In this document: one piece after another, positions 1-7,786 of the stretch
Numbering within the stretch: position 1 is the stretch's first letter
Layout of the letters: each line of letters begins with the position of its first letter
Assembly: GCA_023428335.1 (NCBI GenBank)
Contig: JAEYYS010000016.1
Span: 1 to 8,545, forward strand
Origin: Verrucomicrobiota bacterium
Lineage (GTDB): Bacteria > Verrucomicrobiota > Verrucomicrobiia > Verrucomicrobiales > Verrucomicrobiaceae
Length of the DNA: 8,545 nt
Direction: 5' to 3'
Made by a program: the position numbers and the translations under genes
The notes under the pieces: model-generated
What the model was told of the DNA's origin: nothing
Databases searched by the model: none
What the model saw: only the letters and a program-made list of their open reading frames with translations

Positions 1-382
1 CATTGGGCGTGTACAGCATCAGTTCGATGCCTTCCCAGGCGGGGCAGGAGGGCAGGGTGATCTGGATGAGCTTGCGGGTGGCCTTGCCGCCGAGGGCGTC
101 CTTCTTCACGGCCTTGACCTTGAATGCCGGAGCGCCGAGGCCGGTCGGCACGCGGCCGTAAACGTGGTCCTGATACAGCTTCAGCACCTCGGGTCGGCGA
201 CGCTGGGTCCAGTCGCCCGCCGTTTTCACGGCGCTGCCGTCGGCCATGACCAGGGCCTCGGGCAGGGTGTAGCTGCCGACGCGGCTTTCGTCGTAGTTGG
301 CCTTGCTTTGCTGGGCTTCGGCGAAGTCTTCGCCAGCGAGGATCATGGCGGTGAGCAGGAGGGTGGAACGGAGCGGTGACAT
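1..382 (-). CDS. Secreted CE15-like (glucuronoyl methylesterase-type) carbohydrate esterase, N-terminal part
   Basis: The ATG at 382-380 opens a frame with no stop down to base 1. It gives the first 127 residues; the rest lies outside the window. The N-terminus looks like a signal peptide: MSPLR, then a hydrophobic stretch (LLLTAMILA), with a possible cut after AEA at about residue 23. The mature start, NYDESRVGSYTLP followed by a WTQRRRPEVLKLY block and HVYGRVP, matches from memory the opening of bacterial CE15 glucuronoyl esterases and related alpha/beta hydrolases. Such enzymes cut ester bonds between lignin alcohols and glucuronic acid on xylan. The catalytic Ser-Glu/Asp-His residues would lie in the missing part, so the activity cannot be checked here. 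The gene starts 34 bases after the GTPase gene on the same strand, and no Shine-Dalgarno is visible. An acetylxylan-esterase-like or other alpha/beta hydrolase remains possible. Confidence 0.72.
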   Translation of the reverse strand, partial: MSPLRSTLLLTAMILAGEDFAEAQQSKANYDESRVGSYTLPEALVMADGSAVKTAGDWTQRRRPEVLKLYQDHVYGRVPTGLGAPAFKVKAVKKDALGGKATRKLIQITLPSCPAWEGIELMLYTPN

Positions 383-416
383 GGAAAAAGCAAACGCGCG
401 CACGGGCGGACTTTCA

Positions 417-2141
417 TCAGCCGTGCAGGCGCTGTTCGAAGTCCTTGAGGGCTTGGCCGAGCGCTTCAGCCGAGGCGAGCTGGTCGGCGAGGCGTTCGTG
501 GCGGGCCGCGGCGCGTCGGCGCACCGGCTCGAGCAGCGGCAGGAAGCGCGCGAAGACGCCTTCGACATCGCCGCGCACCTGCTCTTCGAGCTGCTCGCGC
601 AACTGGGGCAGGGAGGTTTCCAGTCGCTCACTCAGGCGGCGACGTGTGCCGGTCAGGGCGGTGAGGCTGGCGAGGAAGGCGGCGCCCGGCAGCAGCAGGC
701 CGGCGCTGGCGGTGAGACCGGCCTCGAGCCAGCCGAGGAAGTAGGCGGCGGCGGCCACCGCGGGTGGCAGCGGCACGAAGAGCCGGCTGATCCAGCGCGC
801 ACGTTTGCGGGCGAGGGCGAGCCCGGGCCGCAGCAGGCCGTCGAGCTCGAGGCCGAGCACGAAGCGGCGCAGGGCGCTTTCCATGCGCACGCTGAACAGG
901 CGGCGGGCGTCCTCGTCGGGCGCGAGCGGCAGCGGTTCGTCCGGTTCGAAGAGCACGCCGCGGCCCTGGTGATGCAGGTAGCGGCCGTACTGCAGTTGGT
1001 CCTCCTCGAGTTGCAGAGCCATCTGGCGCCAGCGTTCGCTGGTGCGCAGTTGCAGGTCCTGGAAAAGCCGGTGATCGAGGCTGTCGGTGCGGTTGCCCGT
1101 GCCGTCCTCTTCCTCGTCGGGCGGCGCCGGTTCGAGCGCGTGACGGAAGGCGAGCAGGTTCTCGGCGAGGCGACCGACCCTCAGGCTGGACTCGTGCAGG
1201 TCGCGCTCGGTGGCGTCGAGTGCCGGCAGCAGCTTCTTCAGGGTGCGGTCGGCCTGCAGGGCCTGTTCGGTGAAAAACTCGGCGACCACGGCGAGCGCCT
1301 GTCCGGCCTCGCTGGCCTGGCGCTGGAGGTCGCGCTGCAGGCGGTCGAGCAGTTGGCGACCGAGGCGGGCGGCGCTGGTCAGCTTGTTGAAGCGCGCGGT
1401 GCCGCGGCCGGTCAAACTGCTGAGATGCTCTTCCAGCGCGCGAAACCCGCTTTCTTCGAGCAATCGCTCCGGGTCCAGCCCGGTGCTGCGCGCCAGCCAG
1501 GCGCGTTTGGCGGCGACGGCGAAGGTCGGGAAGGTGCGGCCATGGCGCTGGGTGGCCAATTGGCGCATGTAATCGGTGATGACCTGGATTTCCTCCGGGC
1601 TGCGCAGGTCGGCCTGCTGGAGCACGCAGATCAGGTGGCGCGGCCAGTCCGACTGGATCTGAGCGAGAAATTGCCAGGCGGCGGCGCCCCAGGGGTCGGC
1701 GGCGCTGAACAGCAGGATCACCGCGTCGGCGACCGGCAGGAAGCGGCGGGTTAGATCCGCGAGTTCCGGCGCCGGGGCACCGGGCAGGTCGACGACGTGG
1801 AAATCGCGCAGGAAATCGTGCGGGGCCTGCACCTCCTCGAGGCCGGGCAGCACGGTTTCGGTGGCGGCCTGCGGACCGTGGCGGAAGTAGCGCAGCGTGC
1901 CGACGGCGTTGGCCGGGCGGGCGGCGAACTCGCGACCAAACAGCGCGTGCAGGAAGGTCGATTTGCCGACACCCGGTTCGCCGACGACGAGCAGCAGTTG
2001 CGGCTCATGCAGGCTGTCGAGCAGGTGGGCGGCGGTTTGCTGCGCCTCGTCGCCGCCGCCGATGTCGCGCAGTTGCTGCGCCAGGCGGCGCAGGTCGGCG
2101 TCGAGCTGGTCGCGCAGCAGGAGGAAGTCTTCGCCGATCAT
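417..2141 (-). CDS. Dynamin-like membrane-associated GTPase
   Basis: The 574-residue product from ATG 2141 begins MIGEDFLLL. A GTG at 2174 would add 11 Pro/Ala-rich residues and is less likely; neither start has a Shine-Dalgarno. A G domain occupies roughly residues 45-250: the P-loop is GEPGVGKST (54-62) and the G3 motif is DLPG (118-121). The G4 position reads QQAD (175-178) instead of the usual N/TKxD. A long helical region follows (about 255-340). A hydrophobic hairpin at about 454-496 could insert in the membrane, and a charged helical tail ends the protein. This order (GTPase, helical bundle, membrane hairpin, helices) is typical of bacterial dynamin-like proteins, which bind and remodel membranes. 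The gene lies 36 bases downstream of the deacetylase and 34 bases before the esterase, so co-transcription is likely. Its cellular role is unknown. A generic TRAFAC-class GTPase is the fallback call. Confidence 0.82.
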   Translation of the reverse strand: MIGEDFLLLRDQLDADLRRLAQQLRDIGGGDEAQQTAAHLLDSLHEPQLLLVVGEPGVGKSTFLHALFGREFAARPANAVGTLRYFRHGPQAATETVLPGLEEVQAPHDFLRDFHVVDLPGAPAPELADLTRRFLPVADAVILLFSAADPWGAAAWQFLAQIQSDWPRHLICVLQQADLRSPEEIQVITDYMRQLATQRHGRTFPTFAVAAKRAWLARSTGLDPERLLEESGFRALEEHLSSLTGRGTARFNKLTSAARLGRQLLDRLQRDLQRQASEAGQALAVVAEFFTEQALQADRTLKKLLPALDATERDLHESSLRVGRLAENLLAFRHALEPAPPDEEEDGTGNRTDSLDHRLFQDLQLRTSERWRQMALQLEEDQLQYGRYLHHQGRGVLFEPDEPLPLAPDEDARRLFSVRMESALRRFVLGLELDGLLRPGLALARKRARWISRLFVPLPPAVAAAAYFLGWLEAGLTASAGLLLPGAAFLASLTALTGTRRRLSERLETSLPQLREQLEEQVRGDVEGVFARFLPLLEPVRRRAAARHERLADQLASAEALGQALKDFEQRLHG

Positions 2142-2177
2142 GACGGGGGGAGCGGCCGCGGGGGGGCGGCGCACGGC

Positions 2178-3038
2178 TCAGCGGGTGAGCGCGCCGGTCG
2201 CGGGCTCGTCGACGGCCTGGGCGGGGCTGATGACGACGCCGACCGGCATGCCGGTCTTCTCGAGGTTGAGCAGCTGGCTGACGGTGACGAACTGGTAGCC
2301 CTGGGCGATGAGCTGGTCGAACATGGCCGGCATGGCGGCGATGGTCGGCGGGTGGATGTCGTGGGCGAGCATGATGGCGCCGGGGCGGGCGCCGCTGACC
2401 AGGCGGCTGGTGACGACCGAGGCGCCGGGGCGGCGCCAGTCCTGGGGATCGACCGACCACATGATGGTCGAGTAACCGAACTCGGCGAACATGAGCTGCT
2501 TGATGCGGGTGTTGATGGCGCCGTAGGGCGGGCGGATCAGGTGCGGGCGGTAGTTGGCGGCGGCCATCAGGGCGTCCTCGCTGGAGCGCAGTTCCTGGCG
2601 GATCTGGGCGTCGGACAGGCTGGTCAGGCTCGGGTGGTTCCAGGTGTGGTTGGCGACCTCGTGGCCCTCGGCGATCATGCGCCGGATGATCTGCGGGTAG
2701 GCGCGCGCGTTCTTGCCGATGACGAAGAAGGTGCACTTGACGTTGCGCTCGCGCAGCAGGTCGAGCAGCTTCGGCGTCAGCGTCGGGTGCGGGCCGTCGT
2801 CAAAGGTCATGGCCAGCACCTTGGCGGTCGTGGTGACCGACGAGTAGCTGATCTTCACCCCGGCGGGCGGCACGGGCGGCAGGGTCGAGGGACGGTTGAT
2901 GCGACGCGTCAGAGGGTTGTTCTGAACGGCGACCGCGCGGGTGGGCTGAGCCGCCAGTTGCGGTTGCGGCGGCTGCGGCGGGTTGTGCGAGCAGCCGGCG
3001 CCGCCCAGAAGAATGCCGAACCAGAGGCTGAGGTACAT
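2178..3038 (-). CDS. Polysaccharide deacetylase (NodB/CE4 family), probable lipoprotein
   Basis: The 286-residue product from ATG 3038 carries all five CE4 motifs. They are TFDDGP (78-83; base and metal Asp80/Asp81), HTWNHP (131-136; metal His131 and His135), RPPYG (169-173), the WSVDPQDW block (194-201) and LAHD (224-227). The family removes N- or O-acetyl groups from polysaccharides such as peptidoglycan, chitin oligomers or xylan, using a divalent metal. The N-terminus is a short hydrophobic stretch ending in GGAGC (Cys16), a probable but atypical lipobox, followed by a Pro/Gln-rich linker to about residue 60. The protein would therefore be membrane-anchored outside the cytoplasm. The frame stays open to 3197, but the signal peptide places the start at 3038, or at GTG 3053, which adds MTSSR. 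The substrate cannot be read from the sequence. It is the first gene of the leftward unit. Confidence 0.9.
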   Translation of the reverse strand: MYLSLWFGILLGGAGCSHNPPQPPQPQLAAQPTRAVAVQNNPLTRRINRPSTLPPVPPAGVKISYSSVTTTAKVLAMTFDDGPHPTLTPKLLDLLRERNVKCTFFVIGKNARAYPQIIRRMIAEGHEVANHTWNHPSLTSLSDAQIRQELRSSEDALMAAANYRPHLIRPPYGAINTRIKQLMFAEFGYSTIMWSVDPQDWRRPGASVVTSRLVSGARPGAIMLAHDIHPPTIAAMPAMFDQLIAQGYQFVTVSQLLNLEKTGMPVGVVISPAQAVDEPATGALTR

Positions 3039-3059
3039 GCGGGAAGAGGTCACGCGCGC

Positions 3060-3087
3060 ACTATGCGAGGCTGCAGGCCTTTCGCAA
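3060..3087 (-). promoter_or_regulatory. Candidate sigma70-type promoter for the deacetylase gene
   Basis: Read on the minus strand, TTGCGA (3087-3082) lies 16 bases before CATAGT (3065-3060). Each box matches four of six consensus positions. Transcription would start near 3053, just ahead of the ATG at 3038, leaving a very short leader. This fits the absence of a Shine-Dalgarno. Found by eye in a short divergent gap; weak evidence. Confidence 0.28.
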
Positions 3088-3146
3088 AGCTGGAAATGAA
3101 GGCGACATGAAATTCCCGGTCGGTCGGCGGAGCCTGGCATTCGGCA

Positions 3147-3176
3147 TTGAAATCCGCCCGGGTTCCAGCGTTTTAT
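3147..3176 (+). promoter_or_regulatory. Candidate promoter for the molybdoenzyme operon
   Basis: TTGAAA (3147-3152, five of six -35 positions) is followed after 18 bases by TTTTAT (3171-3176, four of six -10 positions). The start of transcription would fall at about 3183. That would exclude the ATG at 3175 and make ATG 3184 the start of a leaderless message. The match is by eye and could be chance. Confidence 0.28.
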
Positions 3177-4518
3177 GGAGACCATGTCCGTTTCCACGTC
3201 TCTCCCGCATCCGTCTGCCGGTCAGCGCGCCCCTGCGGCCGAAGCTTCTTCGCCTGTCGATCCGCAGATCGAAGGCGGACCCGCGGCCTCGCTCAGTCGC
3301 CGCGGCTTTTTCGAGACGCTCGGCCTGGCTTCGCTGACCGCCGCGCTCGGCGCCGAGATCGTCTTTGCCGACCGCCTGCCGGCCGGGCTGATTCCGGTGG
3401 CGCTCGGGCAGGGGACGGAACCCTTTGCGATTGCCGGCAAGGAGGGGTTGGTCGTGCTGAATGACCGACCGATCATTGCCGAGACCCCGGCGCACCTGCT
3501 TGATGACGCGGTCACACCGGCCAAGCATCTGTTTGTGCGCAACAACGGCCACGCGCCGGCCCCGGAGACGATCGATCCGGAAACCTGGACCCTTGAGATC
3601 GCTGGTGAGAGCTGCCTGCGGCCGACCACTTTCACGCTCAAGGAGCTCAAGGCCAAGTTTCCGCAGCACTCGGTGCAGATGGTGCTCGAATGCGCCGGCA
3701 ACGGTCGCGGCGAGTTCAATCCGCCCACCTCCGGCACGCAATGGACCACGGGTGCCGTCGGCTGTCCGCGCTGGACCGGCGTGCGCCTGCGCGACGTGCT
3801 GGAGCACTGCGGCATCAAGCCGGATGCGGTTTACCTCGGCTACTACGGTGCCGATCTGCATCTGTCCGGCGACCCCAAGAAGGTGACGATCTCGCGCGGC
3901 GCGCCGCTGCGCAAGGCCCTGGAGGACGAAACCCTGCTGGCCTTCGCCCTGAATGGCGAACCCATCCCCTGGCAGAACGGTCACCCGCTGCGCCTCGTGT
4001 TCGGCGGCTGGCCCGCCTCCACCTGCGGCAAGTGGCTGAAAAAACTCGTCGTCCGCGACCGCGAGCACGACGGCGAAAAAATGACCGGCGATTCTTACCG
4101 CATGCCGCGTTATCCGGTCGCTCCGGGCACCAAGGTGCCGGACGAGGACATGGTCATCATCGAGTCCATGCCGGTCAAATCGCTGATCACCTTTCCCAAG
4201 TCAGGCGTCAGCCAGCCGCTGGCCGAGCCGCTGCGCGTGCGCGGCCACGCCTGGGCGGGGGAATCGAAGGTGGCGGAAGTCTGGCTGTCGCTCGATTTCG
4301 GCTCGACCTGGCAGCGCGCCACGTTGGACCAACCGGTCAACCGTTATGCCTGGCAGCAGTGGCGCGCCGAGTTGCGCCTGCCGAAGAAGGGTTATTACGA
4401 GGTCTGGGCGCGCGCGACCGATGACCAGGGCCGCGCGCAGCCGATGATCCTGCCCGGCTGGAATCCCAAGGGGTATCTGAACAACACCTGCCACCGCATC
4501 GCCGTCCAGGCTGTCTGA
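3175..4518 (+). CDS. Tat-exported sulfite oxidase-family molybdopterin oxidoreductase (SorA-like)
   Basis: The 447-residue product (numbered from ATG 3175) has a long polar N-terminus, then the twin-arginine motif SRRGFF (41-46) and a hydrophobic stretch, so it should fold in the cytoplasm and be exported through Tat. The sulfite-oxidase fold follows: LFVRNNG (119-125), the LECAGNGR block with Cys173 as the expected molybdenum ligand, and GGWPASTCGKWLKKL (277-291). A C-terminal dimerisation domain (about 335-447) contains VWLSLDFGSTW and YYEVWARATD. The family oxidises sulfite or related substrates at a Mo-pterin centre. The next gene, 2 bases on, encodes a c-type cytochrome, the usual electron acceptor of SorA-type enzymes. 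Asn124 and Thr283 appear to replace His and Arg found in animal sulfite oxidase, so another substrate is possible; SoxC-like is an alternative. ATG 3184, preceded closely by GGAG, is an equally good start. Confidence 0.85.
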   Translation: METMSVSTSLPHPSAGQRAPAAEASSPVDPQIEGGPAASLSRRGFFETLGLASLTAALGAEIVFADRLPAGLIPVALGQGTEPFAIAGKEGLVVLNDRPIIAETPAHLLDDAVTPAKHLFVRNNGHAPAPETIDPETWTLEIAGESCLRPTTFTLKELKAKFPQHSVQMVLECAGNGRGEFNPPTSGTQWTTGAVGCPRWTGVRLRDVLEHCGIKPDAVYLGYYGADLHLSGDPKKVTISRGAPLRKALEDETLLAFALNGEPIPWQNGHPLRLVFGGWPASTCGKWLKKLVVRDREHDGEKMTGDSYRMPRYPVAPGTKVPDEDMVIIESMPVKSLITFPKSGVSQPLAEPLRVRGHAWAGESKVAEVWLSLDFGSTWQRATLDQPVNRYAWQQWRAELRLPKKGYYEVWARATDDQGRAQPMILPGWNPKGYLNNTCHRIAVQAV

Positions 4519-4520
4519 CC

Positions 4521-4946
4521 ATGCACCGTTTCTCCCTGCTGCTCGCCTTTTCCGTCGCCCTCGCCGCCCCGGCCGCGGACGAGGTGCCGCTCGATCCCGC
4601 CACCGGCATGAAAATGGCGCCGGACTGGGAGATCGTCCGCAACCACTGCGTCATCTGCCATTCGCCGCAGACCTTCCTGCAACAGCGCGGCACCGAGTCG
4701 ACCTGGACGGATGTGGTCGCCTGGATGCAAAAGCACGGCGGCCTGTGGAAACTCGATCCGGCGGTGGAAAAGACGATTGTCGGGTACCTGGCGGCCAACT
4801 ACGGCCCGGGCGATCACTTCCGGCGCGCGCCGATCCCGCCCAGCCTGATGCCGCCCAACCCCTACGCCACCGAGGCCCGGCTCGAAGCCGAGGCGAAGCG
4901 CCGCGAGGGCAAGATCCCGACCGCGCCGCCGCCTTCCGGGAAATGA
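4521..4946 (+). CDS. Small exported c-type cytochrome, SorB-like electron acceptor subunit
   Basis: The 141-residue product starts with a clear Sec signal peptide (MHRFSLLLAFSVALAAPAA; cut near residue 19). It carries a single haem-c site, CVICH (43-47), with His47 as one axial ligand. Met69 in the WMQKHGG segment is the likely second ligand, by analogy with small class I cytochromes c. The last 40 residues are Pro- and charge-rich (PIPPSLMPPNPY, then an Ala/Glu/Arg helix) and follow the haem domain. The start is 2 bases after the molybdoenzyme stop, and the stop overlaps the next gene's ATG, so translation of all three genes is probably coupled. The inferred role is to take electrons from the molybdenum centre in the periplasm and pass them to the respiratory chain. 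SorB-type is inferred from pairing and size; the sequence alone supports only a monohaem cytochrome c. Confidence 0.83.
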   Translation: MHRFSLLLAFSVALAAPAADEVPLDPATGMKMAPDWEIVRNHCVICHSPQTFLQQRGTESTWTDVVAWMQKHGGLWKLDPAVEKTIVGYLAANYGPGDHFRRAPIPPSLMPPNPYATEARLEAEAKRREGKIPTAPPPSGK

Positions 4947-5605
4947 CACCCGTCGCCCTCATCACCGGCGGTCAGGGCGTGCTCGCCACGGCCCTGCGCG
5001 CCGAGTTGGAGGCCCAGCACTGGCAGGTCCACGCCCCGGGGCGTGACGCGTTGGATGTCACCGATGCTGCCGCCGTGCGCGCCGGGATTGATGGCCTGCC
5101 GCGACTCGATCTGCTCGTCCACAACGCCGGGTTCCTGCGCGACGCCCCGCAGGCGCGGATGAGCGAGGCCGATTTTGCCGCCGTGCTGGAAGTGCATTTG
5201 CGCGGGGCCTTTCTCTGCGCGCGCGCCGCCCTGCGGCCGATGCTGCGCCAGGGTGGCGGCCACCTCGTTTTTGTCGGCTCGTTCAGCGCCCTCTCGGGCC
5301 CGGCTGGGCAGGCCAACTACGCCGCCGCCAAGGCCGGCCTCATCGGCCTGGCCCAGAGCTTGGCCGCCGAGTACGGCGCCCGCGGCATCCGCGCCAACGT
5401 CGTGCTGCCCGGCCTGCTGGAAACGCCGATGTCGGCGCCCCTGCTGGCCGACCCCGAACGCCGCCGCCGCGCCCTCGCCGCCCACACGCTCGGCCGCTTC
5501 AACACCCCGGCCGAGGCCGCCCGCTTCATCGCCTTCCTGCACAGCCTGCCGCACACGAGCGGCCAGGTCTTCAGCCTCGACAGCCGCATCCAACCCTGGA
5601 CCTGA
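4943..5605 (+). CDS. Short-chain dehydrogenase/reductase (SDR family)
   Basis: The 220-residue product has the classical SDR layout. A nucleotide-binding start TGGQGVLA (8-15) is followed by NAG (61-63), Ser113 in VGSFSA, YAAAK (Tyr126, Lys130) and LPG (155-157). The catalytic Ser-Tyr-Lys set is intact with normal spacing. The glycine motif is one residue shorter than the usual TGxxxGxG and ends in Ala, which is unusual. The family uses NAD(P)H to reduce or oxidise carbonyl/hydroxyl groups; FabG-type 3-oxoacyl reductases and sugar dehydrogenases are relatives. The substrate is not readable. No export signal is seen, so it acts in the cytoplasm, unlike the two genes before it. The ATG overlaps the cytochrome stop as ATGA, which marks this start over the longer open frame and suggests translational coupling. 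Its function beside a sulfite-type dehydrogenase is unknown. Confidence 0.88.
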   Translation: MTPVALITGGQGVLATALRAELEAQHWQVHAPGRDALDVTDAAAVRAGIDGLPRLDLLVHNAGFLRDAPQARMSEADFAAVLEVHLRGAFLCARAALRPMLRQGGGHLVFVGSFSALSGPAGQANYAAAKAGLIGLAQSLAAEYGARGIRANVVLPGLLETPMSAPLLADPERRRRALAAHTLGRFNTPAEAARFIAFLHSLPHTSGQVFSLDSRIQPWT

Positions 5606-5634
5606 GACTGTGGCCCGCCGAGTGTCGCCGCCGT

Positions 5635-5655
5635 GGCACAATCGCGCCATGTGCC
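5635..5655. repeat. Inverted repeat GGCACA-N9-TGTGCC upstream of dnaK
   Basis: Perfect 6-base arms at 5635-5640 and 5650-5655 are separated by 9 bases. The 9-base spacing is that of the CIRCE heat-shock operator, but the arm sequence is not CIRCE. It is a candidate operator or a weak hairpin after the SDR gene. No T-run follows, so it is not a convincing terminator. Confidence 0.4.
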
Positions 5656-5691
5656 GTCGCTAATGTGCCAAAATGGCGTCGCAATGTGGCC
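5642..5691 (+). repeat. Three imperfect direct repeats, TCGC-(N)-ATGTG(G)CC
   Basis: Copies are TCGCGCCATGTGCC (5642-5655), TCGCTAATGTGCC (5657-5669) and TCGCAATGTGGCC (5679-5691). The last two extend to about 20 similar bases each, starting 22 bases apart. The first overlaps the inverted repeat at 5635-5655. Clustered copies like these suggest binding sites for a regulator of dnaK, but no known operator was recognised. Confidence 0.45.
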
Positions 5692-5730
5692 AATGACAGC
5701 AGGGTTCGAAATCGGTTCATGATCGAATTT

Positions 5731-5745
5731 CATTGACATTCAATG
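5731..5745. promoter_or_regulatory. Palindrome CATTGA-CAT-TCAATG with an embedded TTGACA
   Basis: A perfect 6-base inverted repeat with a 3-base centre lies about 90 bases before the dnaK start. It contains a perfect -35 hexamer TTGACA (5733-5738), but no acceptable -10 box lies 16-18 bases further on. It could be an operator over an atypical promoter. The local AT-rich stretch (5718-5757) stands out from its GC-rich surroundings, as expected for a promoter region. Confidence 0.35.
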
Positions 5746-5766
5746 CATTAAGAAATGGCGGGGGCG

Positions 5767-5787
5767 CTTGGCACGGCGCCTGCCAAG
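5767..5787. repeat. Inverted repeat CTTGGCA-N7-TGCCAAG in the dnaK leader
   Basis: Perfect 7-base arms (5767-5773 and 5781-5787) flank a 7-base centre, 47 bases before the dnaK ATG. The half-site TGGCAC recurs in the inverted repeat at 5635. It could be an operator, or an RNA hairpin if transcription starts upstream. An AAGGAG directly follows within and after the right arm (5785-5790). Confidence 0.45.
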
Positions 5788-5834
5788 GAGAATGGCAAAA
5801 TCCCCTCTTCTCAACCTTTCCCTCCAACCCACCC

Positions 5835-7775
<1,941 letters not shown>

Positions 7776-7786
7776 GTTCCCGCCGC

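Noticed and set aside
297..1754. 485-codon plus-strand open frame over the GTPase gene
   Set aside because: It is rich in Gln/Ala/Gly/Glu with no motif, and the opposite strand encodes a clear P-loop GTPase.
1797..3110. 437-codon plus-strand open frame over the deacetylase and GTPase genes
   Set aside because: Low-complexity Gly/Asp/Ala/Val sequence antisense to a gene with all five CE4 motifs.
3039..3197. Longer N-terminus of the deacetylase (start at 3197)
   Set aside because: It would bury the signal peptide and lipobox 50 residues inside the protein and overlap the divergent gene's start.
3061..4068. 335-codon minus-strand open frame over the molybdoenzyme
   Set aside because: No recognisable domain; the plus strand has the Tat motif and the Mo-ligand block. 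It also runs into the deacetylase promoter region.
5635..5655. CIRCE/HrcA operator before dnaK
   Set aside because: The 9-base spacing fits but the arms GGCACA/TGTGCC do not match TTAGCACTC/GAGTGCTAA.
5733..5834. Extended N-terminus of DnaK
   Set aside because: DnaK proteins begin right at MSKILGIDLG; the upstream residues are unlike the family and cover the leader repeats.
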